A stretch of DNA of 64,000 bases, taken from NCBI GenBank assembly GCA_018292915.2, contig JACVVK020000018.1:1280001-1344000 (forward strand). Reading direction: 5' to 3'. The notes under the pieces are model-generated. The model was not told the DNA's origin. It saw only the letters and a list, made by a program, of their open reading frames with translations, and ran no database searches. The DNA comes from Batillaria attramentaria. Taxonomy: Eukaryota > Mollusca > Gastropoda > Batillariidae. Position numbers and translations under genes: made by a program. Within the stretch, counting starts at the first letter, position 1, and the number at the start of each line of letters is the position of its first letter. Shown in pieces: positions 24,301 to 38,240 of the stretch.

Positions 24301-27300
24301 CGAAAAATCAATGTCATAACTGATATTACTTTCAGAGGAGGTGGGGGGAAACAAAAACATGGTCAGTAGCCCTTTCAGATTCAAACAGATGCTTTCAGAC
24401 GGTTGTGTACTTAGCAATCTGTAGACTGTTGTACATCCCTGGTGAGGCCCTTGTAAGTTTTTTTTTTCATTCAGATCAATATAAGAAATAGCCAGTCTGT
24501 CACAAGACATATTTGCCACTGTCCTGGAAGCTTAAAAATTGATCGTGTTGCCATGGTAACCCCCCCATTCCTTATCAGTTATGTTTTTCTTTACTCTCGT
24601 TTTTCAGGCAAGTTTGAAGTCGGATGGTTTGTCAGTAACAGACGAGAAGTGTTTGGATTTACTCACAAAACAGGTAACACATTCTGATTCTCAGAAAATG
24701 GCAGAAAGTAATGTTCATGATTTTCCGTTTGGTTTGGTTGGGCCATACGGGTAGGTGTTGATACTTTCTTTTTGATGTCACATGGGCATTGTTACTTCTG
24801 GGATTTTTTGGTGTGTGTTTTTTTTTTCTTTTTTTGGTTGGTTGGTGTTTGGTCTGGTTTGGTTTGGTTTGGGTTTTTTGGTTGTGTTTTGGTTTGTTTA
24901 TTTGTTTTGTTTTTGTTTATTTGTTTTGTTGGTTGGGTTTTTTTTTTTATTGTTTTGTTTTTTTGGGTGGGGGGGTGGGTGAATGGGTAGAAACTGTGTT
25001 TAGATGTAATTTGGCATACATTGCAATATCATGCTCCTCCTTACTGAACTTTGTTTTAACTTTCTTCATTAAGGGGTTGGGACGGGGCATTTTGTTTTGG
25101 ATCAAGTAGAAACAAGGCAGTGACTGGGATGAGCCTGCATTTCTGTCAGTAGCAAGCAATCTCACAAAGATTCTGCATCAGCTGGTTGGTTTTGCAGGTG
25201 TCGGTGTCATACGAAGCTCTGAGGCAGACGCAAAGGGAATCCATTACGGACAACTCACATCTGGAATCTTTAATTGGTCTGTGTGGTAAGTATGAAGATC
25301 AGATTCCATAGTCATACAAATGTGAATAATGAGGGGTTGCACAGTCACAGATGAAAGCTGTTGATGCTGCAACAGTGTGTATTTTTTAAGAAGTAGAACA
25401 AGTGTGTTGATGGGTCAGTAGAAGTAAGATACTTTGTTGGTTGTCAAAAAGAAGAATCTTGAGTGAACACTCCTGGTGTAGAACTATGTTTTAGAGTAGG
25501 CTGCAAGGCAGGCTCCCTTCTGGTAAAGTAAGGTGTTCAAGTGGAGGCAGGGTTGCATCTTCATCATGAAACGCAGTAGACATTGAATTTGATTCAGACT
25601 GAAGCTTCATCAATTCATGCGCATGGTGTGGTCAAACGAGTATTTTCCTACCCTTCAGTTCTCCATGCTGTCAGCAGGAGTCAAATTCACATTGCAGCTT
25701 GGGATTGTAGTCGTGGTTAACCCATTACTTCAGCTGGCTGCTGGGGGGTGAATTGAAAAAGGTGGTTGTATGCCAGCCATGCTTGACAAAAAAGTAGGGG
25801 CCCAAACCAACAGAAGTGAGCGTTCAGGCCTGCTGGGAGTTTGATCCCTGTACTCCTATGCCTTTCCGCAGAAGAATTTTACCAGTTTCTTGGGGGTGTG
25901 AATTAATGAGAGAGAGAAGAGGAGCTGCTGGTGCAGCAGCTGCACAGCTGTGTTTGCCCTGTCTGTTAAACTCTCAGCAGGTGTGCCATGTAGAGCCAGG
26001 GACAAGGCATTCACAGTCGATTTTCTCGGCACTGTAGCATAGGTTAACTTTTATTATGGGTGTTGCCGATCAAGATGTATAAAAGATGTATTGGCACCTA
26101 GAGATTGAAAAAGCTTGCTCAGTGAGCAGAGGAAAAAAAATTGCAAAGATGATTATTCATTTATTGGTACACCATACTGTAGAATAGAAATCACTGAAGC
26201 AATATTCCCTTTTGTCTTCGTCATTTCCGCCAGACTATCCTGTGCAGCTATGTTCTTTCTTCTTCTTTTTTTTTTTGGCTCCCTTGTGTAATAATGGGAG
26301 TCTATGTATTAACCCTCCGTCATCTGTCTCTGTGTGTGTGTGTTGTGTGTGTGTGTGTGTGTGTGTGTGTCCAGAAAACTTTAACGTTGTCATTTTCTCA
26401 GAATCTACAAACAGCAGAGGCACCAAACTTGGCATGCTGATAGACAACCACAAGACCTTTCAAAATATATAATTTTGAATGACCTTGACTCAAGGTCAAG
26501 GTCACTAAAGCGCTCTGAAAATTTTACATTGGCATTTTCTCGTAAACTGCAAACATCAGAGGTTTTAAACTTTGCATGATGATAGACATTGATAAGAACT
26601 TTACAGGCCTATGTACATGTAGTCAATGGCCTTGTGTCAATGTCAAGGCCGTACAACCTATTTTTGTGAAACCTTAACATTGCATTTTCTCAGAAAACAA
26701 CAAACAGCAGAGGTGCCAAACCTGGCGTGCTGATAGACAGTGATAAGACCTATGCACACATGCCATCTTAAATGACCTTGACTCAAGGTCAAGGTCATTA
26801 AAACTGTCGGGAAATTTTACATTTGCATTTTCCCAGCATCTGGAAGGATCAGAAGCCTCAAAATATGTGTGATGATTGACATTGGCAGCACCTTTACAGA
26901 CATACCTGTGTTCAGTGACTTTTAGTCAAGGTCAAGGCCATGCAAGCGTTTTTTTTTGGAAACTTTAACCTTGGCATTTTGTCCAAAACAACAAACAGTA
27001 GAGGCACCAAACAAGGCATGATGATAGACAGCAATGAGACCTACCTTTCTGAATGACCTTGACTGAGGTCAAGGTCATTAAAGCTGTCTGTTATGAATTT
27101 CAACATTACCGTTTTCGGGGGAACTACAAATACTAGAGGCATCGAACTTGGCATGATGATAGACATTGATGAGATCTCATTTGAATGACCTTGACTAAAG
27201 GTCAAGGCCATACAAACTGTTTCGGTGAAAATTGTAATATTGCCAGGGACTCAGAGCACCAGAGACACTTTACTTGGCATGATAATGGATAGTGATAAGA

Positions 27301-28633
27301 GCTTTACAAACTTACTCTTGTGAGTGACCTTGACCTGTGTCACAAGGGAGCCGTGGAGGCTTCTGCCTCTCTAGTTTAATTCTTTGTTGTACTTATTGCC
27401 TTAGTTTCTTGTTGCTGTGTTTGTTTTGTTGTTGTTTTTTCATGAGGGTGCCCAGTTCAAATTTCCCGTAAAAATTGAAGATACAATGCACATGTGTGCC
27501 TAAGGTGTACAACACACGTCTACCATTCACAGGCAAAGAGGGCTTAATGCTTCTCAAATCCAGTCTAGTCAAAGCCCTTTTGCTACATGAGTCGGGCACA
27601 CCTGTTCCATAAAGCCGCCTACAGAAAGATAGAAAAACAAGCGAAACAACTCAAATTGGAGATAAAAGAACGGTGGTGAAGGAGAGAAAAATGTCATTAT
27701 GTTTCCAATTGGTAACTTGATACTTGCTGTCCCTGTCATGCTCCAGAAGCCCTGACAATCAGGAGTTGATGTATGCCGCTGTTTTTTCTGCATAATTGGA
27801 TATTTGATTCCTATCCATCACAGTCCAAATATATTGTATCAGGTTGTTTATTTTTTGTTTTAGTTTTTACAAGATTGTTTCAGCATGGGTTAGATGCAGA
27901 AGATGTTCATGTAGGAAACTCACATTGCAGTTTTCGCAGTCAGGAACTTCAAGCGCCAGAGACACCTAACTTGGCTTGATGATAGACCTTTATACAAACA
28001 CTCTTCTGAATGACTTTGACCTGTTCCGCAAGTGAAACAAGTAGGCTTCTGCCTCTCCAGTTAACTTTATTGTCTCCCCAAGTTTTGTAACAGGAATGTA
28101 GAACATTTACGATTGGACTTCCAGTGTAGTCCAGTGAACTTTTACAAGAAGAACATGTGGATGAGTACAGCACTCAGTGTTCATGTATGTTTGAACTCCA
28201 CCATGTATTTTTTCCTCTCTCTCTTTCTTTACAGCGGAGTTGCACGATCAAGATGCAGCAACCTTGGAACTCAAAGTCATCAAATATGTGAGTGTTGCTA
28301 CAGATCAACCAGAGTGGAACTGGAAGAGTGTGCCAGTTTGTTTCATAGCATAGGAAATGAAAAAAATAATGAGACTGTGGGCACATTGCATTGATAGCAG
28401 CTGTGTGTGTCATATCAAACTCCGATTTTTTTTTTTTCCTGCCTGCCTGGATTTTCCAGAAATATACAGTACATTTTTACATATGCTGGATAAAGATTGT
28501 AAGCTCTTAGGCTTCTTAATAACTGATTTGTGTCATCATCAGCTAATGAAAAGCGCATTAGAGGGAAACGTTTAGCTGCAGGGGAGAAGAACATACAGCA
28601 AATAAGAAGCTTATTCATGTTAAGTACAGCAGG

Positions 28634-28664
<31 letters not shown>

Positions 28665-29466
28665 TCTCCTGGGCTTATGTACACAGCTTGTGACAGCAAG
28701 AGACTCTCCTCTGTTTTTTCTTGCTAGCACCCCTCTCTTTTCAGTTGAAGAATTCTGTCTCCTCCATTACAAAATAAAGTCTCCGGGTTGTCAAGCCCGG
28801 GTTTAACTCGGGACGTCTGTGTTTTTGTCTGACAGCTTCGGGAGCAGACATGTTCAGAGAGTGGCTTCCTTCTGCTGGTGGTGCCAGAGACGTTGGAATT
28901 GATCTCACAGGTATAGACTGTCCGATCAATAGCAGCCTGTCCTCTCCTGACAGAGAGCGGCAGACAGAAGATGCCCCAAGAAATGGGGAGGAGGGGTGGA
29001 TGGGATGTCACTGGCAAGAGGTCCATTTTGGGGTCCTAAAAGACAGAAAGAACCAGTAAAGTGGCAAGAGCAAATTTGTTGTTGTTTGGGCGAACTGTTG
29101 CCAGTGAGGAAAGGCAGTGTGGGGGTCAGAATTAAAACAGAAGTGTTGATAGAAGGTATCCCATCTGTCAGGCAGACTGATGGAAAGAGAATACATGCTT
29201 GTTTTGTTGAGTTCAGAAATCAAAACGCATTTTTTTCCCGTCTGTTTTGCAGGTTGTTGGCAGCACAATTTTGCCAGAGGAAGTACGATTCCCTGTGAGT
29301 TTGTGTTTTACTTTCTGGTTTAAGTGGCACTACAGTATTAGCGTATAATAACAAAAACAGGACACAAGGGTACATTCACAGAATATTTGTCACGCACACC
29401 AGCAACAATAGTACGCACGCACAAGCACAAAACAACACCACCGAAGGAACAACAAAAACAGCCCCC

Positions 29467-29497
<31 letters not shown>

Positions 29498-30346
29498 AAA
29501 AAAAAAAAGCAAAAAAAAAAAGCAGCACAACAAGCATGTGCATCTAATGGAGAAAGTGGACAATGTATGTGTGGTGCGCATGTTCTGGTGTATCCCAAAT
29601 TAGTAAGCAAAGTTTGTACATGTATTGTCACTTTGTGCTGCAGGGTCTGTGGAGCTGCTTTGCCCAGGCCTTGGAAACAAAGCAACCTATGTTCCTGGAA
29701 CACATACCTCTGGTGAGTCTGAAATCACACCTCTAAACCTCCAAATACCACCACTTGCTTTTTATCTTAGGGACAAGAAAGATGTTTGTTTAGTGTTCCA
29801 TTTAATAAATAAAAAGCAAACCCCCCAACACTTGGTTCAAGCAAGTACTCAAGAGTAGTCATGCTGAAATGCATTGCTTATACTTGTATTTTAGTTGTTG
29901 CTGTGGTGTTGGTCGTGTGTGTTTGTTGGAGTGTGATATTTTTTTTTTTTTTTTTTCTGCGTGTGTGTGTGTGTGTGAACAATATTAAATATTTCATTTA
30001 TTTATTTTTGTACAAGGTTTTATTGCTGCATATACTGGAAACTTGAAAAAAAAGGCTTGGGTGCGTGTTTTCTTCGGTTGCTTTTCATGTCCCTTTGTGG
30101 CTAATGCTTTGCTGTTTTACTTTTCAGGATCGGAGGGGAGAGGTTGAGAAAATTGTTGAAAAGAAAGTCCATTCCTTCCTCTGTGTTCCTGTAGCGCGGA
30201 AAGGCAGTGACAACCTGATAGCTCTCGCTTGTCTTGTCAACAAAGCCAACGGCCAGCGGTCAGATCTCTTCTACAATCTGCTTTTGAATTTTTGTTTTGC
30301 TCATTGTTTTCTACTCTTACACACATGAGCATGCACGCACACACGC

Positions 30347-30404
<58 letters not shown>

Positions 30405-33400
30405 TCTAACTCTTACCAGTTTGCTGCTTTTGATGAGTGCATGAGCCAAAACTGGTAGGTTCTAAAGGGGCACCATAAAATCACCAATAATCATTGTATG
30501 TGCACATAATTATACACCAAATGAAAGGAAATTGAATTTTCTACCTAATTATGCCCATTAACGCACAGTTGATTCACAAATATTACAGTTATTTGAAATC
30601 ATAATTCTTTATTTGTGTAATCAGACACTCCGATATTTCACATACTTGGTTTTGCTTATGAACAAAAGTTTTTCCTTATTTCATTCTCATGTCTGTTTAT
30701 AGACTGTGAGGAAACTACATTCAATTCTGCTTCATATGAGCCATAGTTTGTGTAATTCCACCCACTGTTACTGGATTTATGTAGAATAATAAACACAAGG
30801 TCCGTGTGGCCATTGTTCGGATTTTCCTTCAGCACAAGTTATGACACTGTATGCACCTATGTGCGGCAGCATACACAGAATAAAAGTCAGCTGCAAATAA
30901 AAATGCATGCTAGATACATTTATGGATCAGCAAATTTACTAATACAGCATATAAGCCTCGTAAATACGGCAAAACAAAGGGATACTTGAAGCGATGATAA
31001 AACTAGCACTTTCCTATCAGGCACGCCACGTGAGATCAAACGATTTGGTGGAATGTTCTCCTCATCTGCACTGCCGCAGCCCCGATCCTGTTCAGAATCA
31101 TCATCCTCGGAATAAAACTCCTCACTTTCAGTATCGGATGACTCGGATAAACTCATGTTGACGTAAAAATCGCAAAAGACAGTCGCTCAGAAATCGCACG
31201 TGGGCACACAACAATGGCGTCCGACAGCGAGGGTTTCACACTACCGCTTCGTGAAACATCTTCATTTTTCAAAATTAACACAACAAACACTTCTATTATT
31301 ATGTTAGAAGCCTGTACAATGTGTTCAAACAAAATAATAATCAGGTTTCTGTGAGTGTCGGCCCTAGGAAAATCCTCGGTGGCTCATCGTAAGATATCTT
31401 ACGATGATCAAGGGAGCGAACTGGTAAGAGTTAAGTGTCCTATTTTGTCAGTTACATGAAGAAGTTCTTTGTATGGTTGGTTGGTTGGTTGGCTGGTGTT
31501 TATACTGCAAGAATTTCACATGTTACAGGCAGTTTGTTTGGCTCAGTCTTGCAAGTGACTTTGTGTAGCCAGATTTCAACAACCAAAAAAAACAAAACAA
31601 AAAAAACACACACACACACAAATTCTTTGTATTATATTGGGTTTTTGTTTTTGTTTTGTTTTTTTTTCTTTTCCTTTCCTTTAAGACATACCCGTCATTC
31701 AGATGTACAGATAGAGATGTGCTTATGACCACTACCAGTGTTGTAGCATTTTGTGACATCGGTGACATGCACAGGTTTTTTTTGTTTTTTTTTGCTTTTC
31801 GTGAATGCATTCTTTTTTACCTTCTGGTTTCAGGTTTGGAGATGATGACATCCAGATTGTACGGCAGTGTTTCAAGTATACTGCCACCGTCCTTACCAGC
31901 ACCCTCGCCTTCCAGAATGAACGCAAGCTGAAAAATCAGACACAGGTGATGACATGTGTCTTGGTTAATTTAGACAGTTTTCACTTGTTTGTTTGTTTGG
32001 TCGGTTTTGTTGTTGTTGCTGTTTTTACTAGCAGAAGAGAGAAAGAGCCTATTGTCAATTTTTGTGTTGTTTGGAAATTAGGTGGGTCAGTATAAGAAAT
32101 ACTGTGTGTGTGTGTGTGTGTTTATCACATTCCCCAGTATATGTATTGTGTTACTGAAGGTAAATGATCATAAGGACCCTACACTTAAACAAAAATAATA
32201 ATAATAAAAATAAAAATGGCACCTAGAGAAAGTCATTTGAAATCTGCCAAGGCAGTTTTGAAGCAGTTATTTTGTTCAAGTCTTCAGGCGTATCATCTAA
32301 TCGTCTGTACCTACAAGGTCCCATCTCGCCCTCACATCAGTTGAAATGGTCACTGTTCATAGTTTCATTGATATGGTTCAAATAATAGTACCTTGTGTAC
32401 TGTGATACAGGCAACAGGGTGCGCAATGTACCACAGGGTTTCATATCCTCGTCGGGTGTCTGTCATAGACTGATCCATTTTCTGAATTTTGCTGATGACT
32501 TCCTGACCAAGGCAGACATACATCCTATCATTGCTGCTCCACAATGGACAGTATTCAGGACAAATGTTCCTTTTATGGTCAGCCAGGACTTTTATACACG
32601 AATATTAAACCCTGGTACATATTGTTATATTGTGTAAGCTGCTGAAGAAATATCTGCCATTATTCTTCTGGACCAGTGACAATGTGACAATGAGTACAGT
32701 ATCAGCTGGTACAAGATCTTGAAATGCGCATACCACAGTTCAGGACTCAGCCAAGCAAAAAATCATGCTCTCCGCTGCGCAGCACGCAGGCCACTTAGGT
32801 TTGAGTGGGATTTTTTTTTAGCCGAGCTTTGAACTGGATACACCGCCAACAGCATAATTATACCTCGTCAGCAAAACTGTACAGGAGGGACCATTTCAAC
32901 CTTACGCTAGACCTCCCTTGTTTAGACATCTCTAACCCTAACCCCTGTAGATGTGTTCAAGGTTGGTAATAATTAGAGAATCGAATTATAACTTCACTGT
33001 TGCAACTCTTTCAAAGTTAATACAAGCTTCTTTCCTTTGTGCTGCAGTTGTGAGACTGAGTATCCATGGAGAAATACATTTTGCCTATGTTTGTTGATTG
33101 CAGGCCTTGCTTCATGTTGCCAAGAAGCTGTTTACCCGGCTAGGTGAGTGGCCAAAAGAGGCACAGACTGGCTCCTCCCAGAATCGTCCACTAAGTGTCA
33201 CTCGTTATATGAAGAGTTTCAGGGTCCGATATCCTATAACCGCTACAGTTGGTTATGGTTCCATTCAGCAGTGGACAGATCATCAGAACAACAACCACTC
33301 TGAATCGAATGTACCAAAGAAGGTATCTCGCATGGGTTATCATTACAGTTTGGGGATGCCTTCAGCAAAGTCTGTTTGGGATTCAAAGGTTTCTCTCATA

Positions 33401-36400
33401 GAGGCTTCAGAGGTGAAGCATGTAGATTGCCATTTAGGTTCCAGTTGCCCACAGAATGACCTTCAAGGAAAGCCATCAAAGAACTGCTCTACATCCCTCG
33501 ATGGGCTGTCGACAGAGCTAGTGCAGGTAGACTCGTCCACACCCACTAAGACTGTCTCGGCAGATCAGTTGACTCGTGAAAAGTCGGCCACTTACGTTGT
33601 GCAGTCTTCGGCTGACTTGCCAGCAAAAACTACAGACAGTTCATCGGAGACATTAGTGTCATCAGAGTTGTCAACTCCCTCATGTTGCTCTGAAATAGTA
33701 CAAAGACCTTCGGCTCCCGAAAATGTCCTGGACTCACCTGAAGACACCTTGAATATGGAGGAATTCCCTCGGAAGAGACGGACCACCAGAGAAGAATTTG
33801 AGCGTAGAAAGAGGCATGTAAGTCAGGCGATGTTTTATTTGTATGATCCAACCGCAGCAGAAGCAGCTGAGATCTTCTCAGATTTGGAACAAAGCCCAGA
33901 GAATACATTCCTTGATGAAGGTGAAAGTTCACTTGTACCAAAGGTTTCCCAAGAGGTGGATACTGAGTTCAGTCCATTGAACACTGAAGACCTGGAGCAA
34001 GAGGAGCTGAATACCGTCGAATCAGCAGTGGTGCTAGAGACAGCCAGTTCTTCCACAGTGCCATCAATGTCATTCACTTCACCCAAATGCAAGTCTTTAA
34101 GTGAGAAAGAGCTCGACAGTGTTGCTTCAGCAAATAAGACAGCCGTCCAGAGTAGCAGTGTGGCTGTGTCAGCAAAGCGCAAGCGCACAGTCGGAAAACC
34201 CATCAGCCCATCCAATGACTTGGTGGAAAATGATATCCCACATCATGGGGTCAGGTTTAAGACTTTATCATACTGTGCCCGTGTGTGCACTAGTGTACCA
34301 TCAGCAACGCTGGCTTCGGTTGATCCAGTGTTGAGAAGACATAAACGGTCCACTGTCTTTCAAAGGTCAGGTGCATTGCAGAGACGGTTCAGCGAAGTTC
34401 GAAAGCTTTCAAGAGCAGAGTTTCCTGAGGGACTTGAATTTCTGATTCTTGACTTGTTGCGTTCAATTCAATGTAGAGATGCTCAGTATTCAGATGGAGA
34501 TTTCCTGTGTAAGTTCAGTTTGAGCAAATGGAATTCACAGTTATATGTTCAGTTGTTCCTTCAAAGTTAGAATTTGTTCTAACTGGTTTGCAAAAAAAAA
34601 AAAAAAAAAAATCATTTCTTTCATTTTTTTTTAAATTTTATTTTGTTGTATGTTTTCACTTTTCCACACATTTTGATTGTTGCCGTTTTAATCTCTTAAT
34701 AGCTTTGGTTTGCTTTGTCGTGTTTTGGATTGGTTTTGTTGTTGGGGTTTTTTTTTTTTTTTTTTTTGGGGGGGGGGGGGGGGATGTCTGGTTAGGAGTG
34801 TTTCCCATCATCAGTGTAAATGATTTACAGTGTGGGTCAGAAAAGTGTGTGTGTTGCAGGGGGGGGGGGGGGGGGCACTTATCTGTTAGCTTTTTTGTTC
34901 TGGTCAACAGTCTTTTGTTGTTGGGGTTTTTTTTTAAGTTGTTGCTGCATGTCACAATTTCATTAATTCTGTGGGCAGTTGTCTGCCTGTCTTTATCGGT
35001 ACCATTTTATTTACCAAGGAAGTCGCTAGGTAAAGGTTGAGTTATGAATTGTCAAACAGTTGTCAAAGTTTCTTTGAAGGACTGAAACATGACGGCAAAA
35101 CTTTTTTGGTATACATCGTGCAGATTGAATATTGCATTTGGACTGCTGTTTCAAAAGCTGATTAATCAGGAGTATTACTGTACAAGTCATCGTGCGGACT
35201 GTCTTCTAGTTGAACAAAATACTATTGCAGAGACAGTAAGCAAGCGTTTCAGGTAGTTGATTTATTGGTCATCTCTTGCACCCACCCACACCCTGTGTGG
35301 AGGCCATATTACTATTAGACCAGATATTTGAAAATGCTTTTTTATAATCAAACAGTTATTAATTTAATTATTTAAATTCATATCTTATGTCAGATCAGTG
35401 ACTGATATTTTATTGACTCCCTAGGAAAAGACTGAAGGCTTCATGCTTCTGTGCAGTGCATTACACATTCATACAGTGCACATCCATTTATCATGTTACG
35501 TCCTTCTGAAGCTGCTGCAAGAAATACACGCATCGTAAGAGGCCGAAATTTCATCAAAACTCTCCCCCTTTGTAACACGAACGGGCTCAGAAGGGTTTAA
35601 TTGCTGGCATTATGAATCTTGAGGCATGTCAATATACATACATGTTTCCTTTGTGTCGCAGATGATCTGACAAAACTGCTACGAGAAATTATGCAAGAGG
35701 CAAGAAATTTAACAGATGCAGAAAGGTAAGCAGGGCGTCATATCCACACTGGACGTTGGCCATAGGTTCATTTTCAAAATGTCAGATAGCTTTCTTACCA
35801 AAGCAGACACGTGTCCTATCACATCTACACCGCAGTGGACAATGCTCATGACAAATGTCCCATATACTGCACTAGCACATTCAGCCAGGACATTTGTTCA
35901 ATAATAGTCCTCATGTGACGCCCTGGGTGACACCTTCCTTTTAGCTTTCCAACTGTTCCTTGTTTAGAAACAGAAATTGCTGTTTCATAACATTCTTTTT
36001 TTTCTTTACAAATCCGGTTGAGAAATTACAGTAAAAGTACATGTATCAGTGGTAGGATCTTAGTGTCCAGGGCCCGCATGTAAAACTCCAGGTTAATTTA
36101 ACCCATGGCTACAGGCCTAACCCAGACTAGCTACTCCGAGGCTAGCGGGAGCAATTTAGCGTGATGCAGAAGTCGAAGTTAGAGCATGGACTAGCTAACT
36201 CGACAATCTATTTTAACTTGGGGAAATCCCTTTGATGCGCATGCTCGAGACATGGCTTTTATTTCCGTTCGATAACTTCCTTGCTGTATGCGGTCTTTTC
36301 GAAGAAAGAATGGCATCATTTTTCCGACGTCATATTTGATTGACGTAATGCTTGCATTTCCTGGGATATCTCATTCAGTGTCGTCTTTGATACTGTCAGT

Positions 36401-38184
36401 GATCGGAAGAATCTCCTGCCGATAAACTTTGTGTATATTTACTCATCGTAATCAAACATGTCAAATGGGTTTTGATGGTCACGGAACGTGCGGTGTGAGT
36501 GTAATAACTGCCTTTGCTACCGACTCGGTGCAGTTGCCGCCATCTTTGCTTCTCGGTAACCCAGGGTTAGCAGACTTATCAGCCCGAAAATGGCCCCATA
36601 GTTTGACCCCCGACTTAAGTTCGAAGATAGAGCTAACCTTGACTCGTGCATGAGAAAATTTAACCCTAGAGCTAAATCAGATCAAGGTTAGACTTTAGCC
36701 CGTGGCTAAAATCCCTAACCTCAAGTTTTACATGTGGGTCCAGGTGTCTAACAGCTTGCTGTGTTTTGGTGCAGGTGTTCGGTCTTTCTCCTAGACCAGG
36801 ATTCCGATGAACTGGTGGCTACCGTCTTTGATGGCATCACCACAAACAACAAAGAGGTATGTGTATGATACAGGTACTGATAAACTCTGCTGGTGGTGTT
36901 GTAAGGATCATTTCTACATGTCACTCCCTGAAAAGTCATCATCATCTGTGGTACAACAGGAGCACACAGACTGTTCCTGTAGACCCTGACCTCTTTTTCT
37001 CTCTCCCTCCCTCTCTGTGTCTCTTTCTCTTTTCACCCCTCTCCCTCCCTTTTACCCGGTATCTAATTCCGTGGCATTGACCCCATATCTGAATGTTATG
37101 GTCCGTAGGGGTTCCCAGTGATGTGTAACCTCCCCCCTCCAGCTCACCCCTGCAAAGTTTCTTGCGTATGCCTATTCTGGGATTTTTTCACTAGATCGAC
37201 GTTAGGAGTCCAAATACTCACTTGCTTGCGCATAATTATGTGTGCAACAGAAATTTCACTTTGTGATCGTCATCATTTTGATGATTTTTTGTTGTTGTAT
37301 GATCATAATTTAAGTACTTAAAAGGGAAAAAAGATTTTGAGAAATAAGAACCTCTTAGACCAGCATTGCTGATGTACCTGCAGGCGTATCTGCTTTCCAG
37401 TTTCGGAGGTCTGAGCATGAGATTAACCCTTTCAACACTAACGACTGCATATCCAGACTGACCCTGCACAATGTTGGAGCCTGGGGTCGCACCATCCATA
37501 TGATCAGTGCACCTGAATTTCAAACGCGGACCACATATACGTGGTCCTTCATGTTCAGCATCGTGCTGGACGGAACCAAGTACACTGTCTTTAGTGTGAA
37601 AAAGTTTTTGATATTTTCTGCAAATTTTTTTACGGACACCTCCAAAAGTGTAGTTGCCAGAGAATGTCAAGGGAGAAAACTGCAAGTGTTGAAACTTGAA
37701 TTAGTTGGCTTTCAGCTACATAATAAATAATAATAATACATCATACTTATAAGGCGCCCATCTCTGAAGGACAGACTCAGAGCACGCACACACGCACGCA
37801 CACGCACGCACACACACACACACACACACACATAATTGAACATGGACAGAGGGTCCCTGTTATCAGTGGAAAGCCTGACGGAACAAGTATGTTTTGAGTT
37901 GTGATTTAAAGGCTGACAGTGTGGGGACATCACGGACGTAAAGTACGTACATGGTTGCTGATGGAGGTACTTGATCAAGTTACTGGGGGGGGGGGGGGGG
38001 GGGGTGTTGTCCTTTTTAATGATGTCCCTGCTAGTAGACTGCTGCTTAATTATCACAGTATGTTTTGGGTGTACTCCATTTAGTCTTTGATTGAATGAAG
38101 CAAAGTGATCAGTAGGTTGAGGCAAACGTGCATTTGACTAGGTACAGTGTATCTTAAAATGCCGGTAATGCACACGCGCACGCG

Positions 38185-38240
<56 letters not shown>

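Larger units (their letters stand above)
25286..28234 (+). other. PDE2A intron 7
   Basis: Holds one full (26,277-27,374) and one partial (27,922-28,060) copy of the HINE-like element. The rest shows no recognised feature. Confidence 0.7.

Noticed and set aside
33592..34215. Minus-strand frames opposite the exon 14 extension
   Set aside because: Shadow frames of a real coding stretch; Ser/Glu-rich codons on one strand leave the other open.
34592..34611. A-run after the exon 14 extension as the poly(A) tail of a retrogene
   Set aside because: No AATAAA precedes it, the frame is continuous with a genuine upstream exon, and no target-site duplication is visible.
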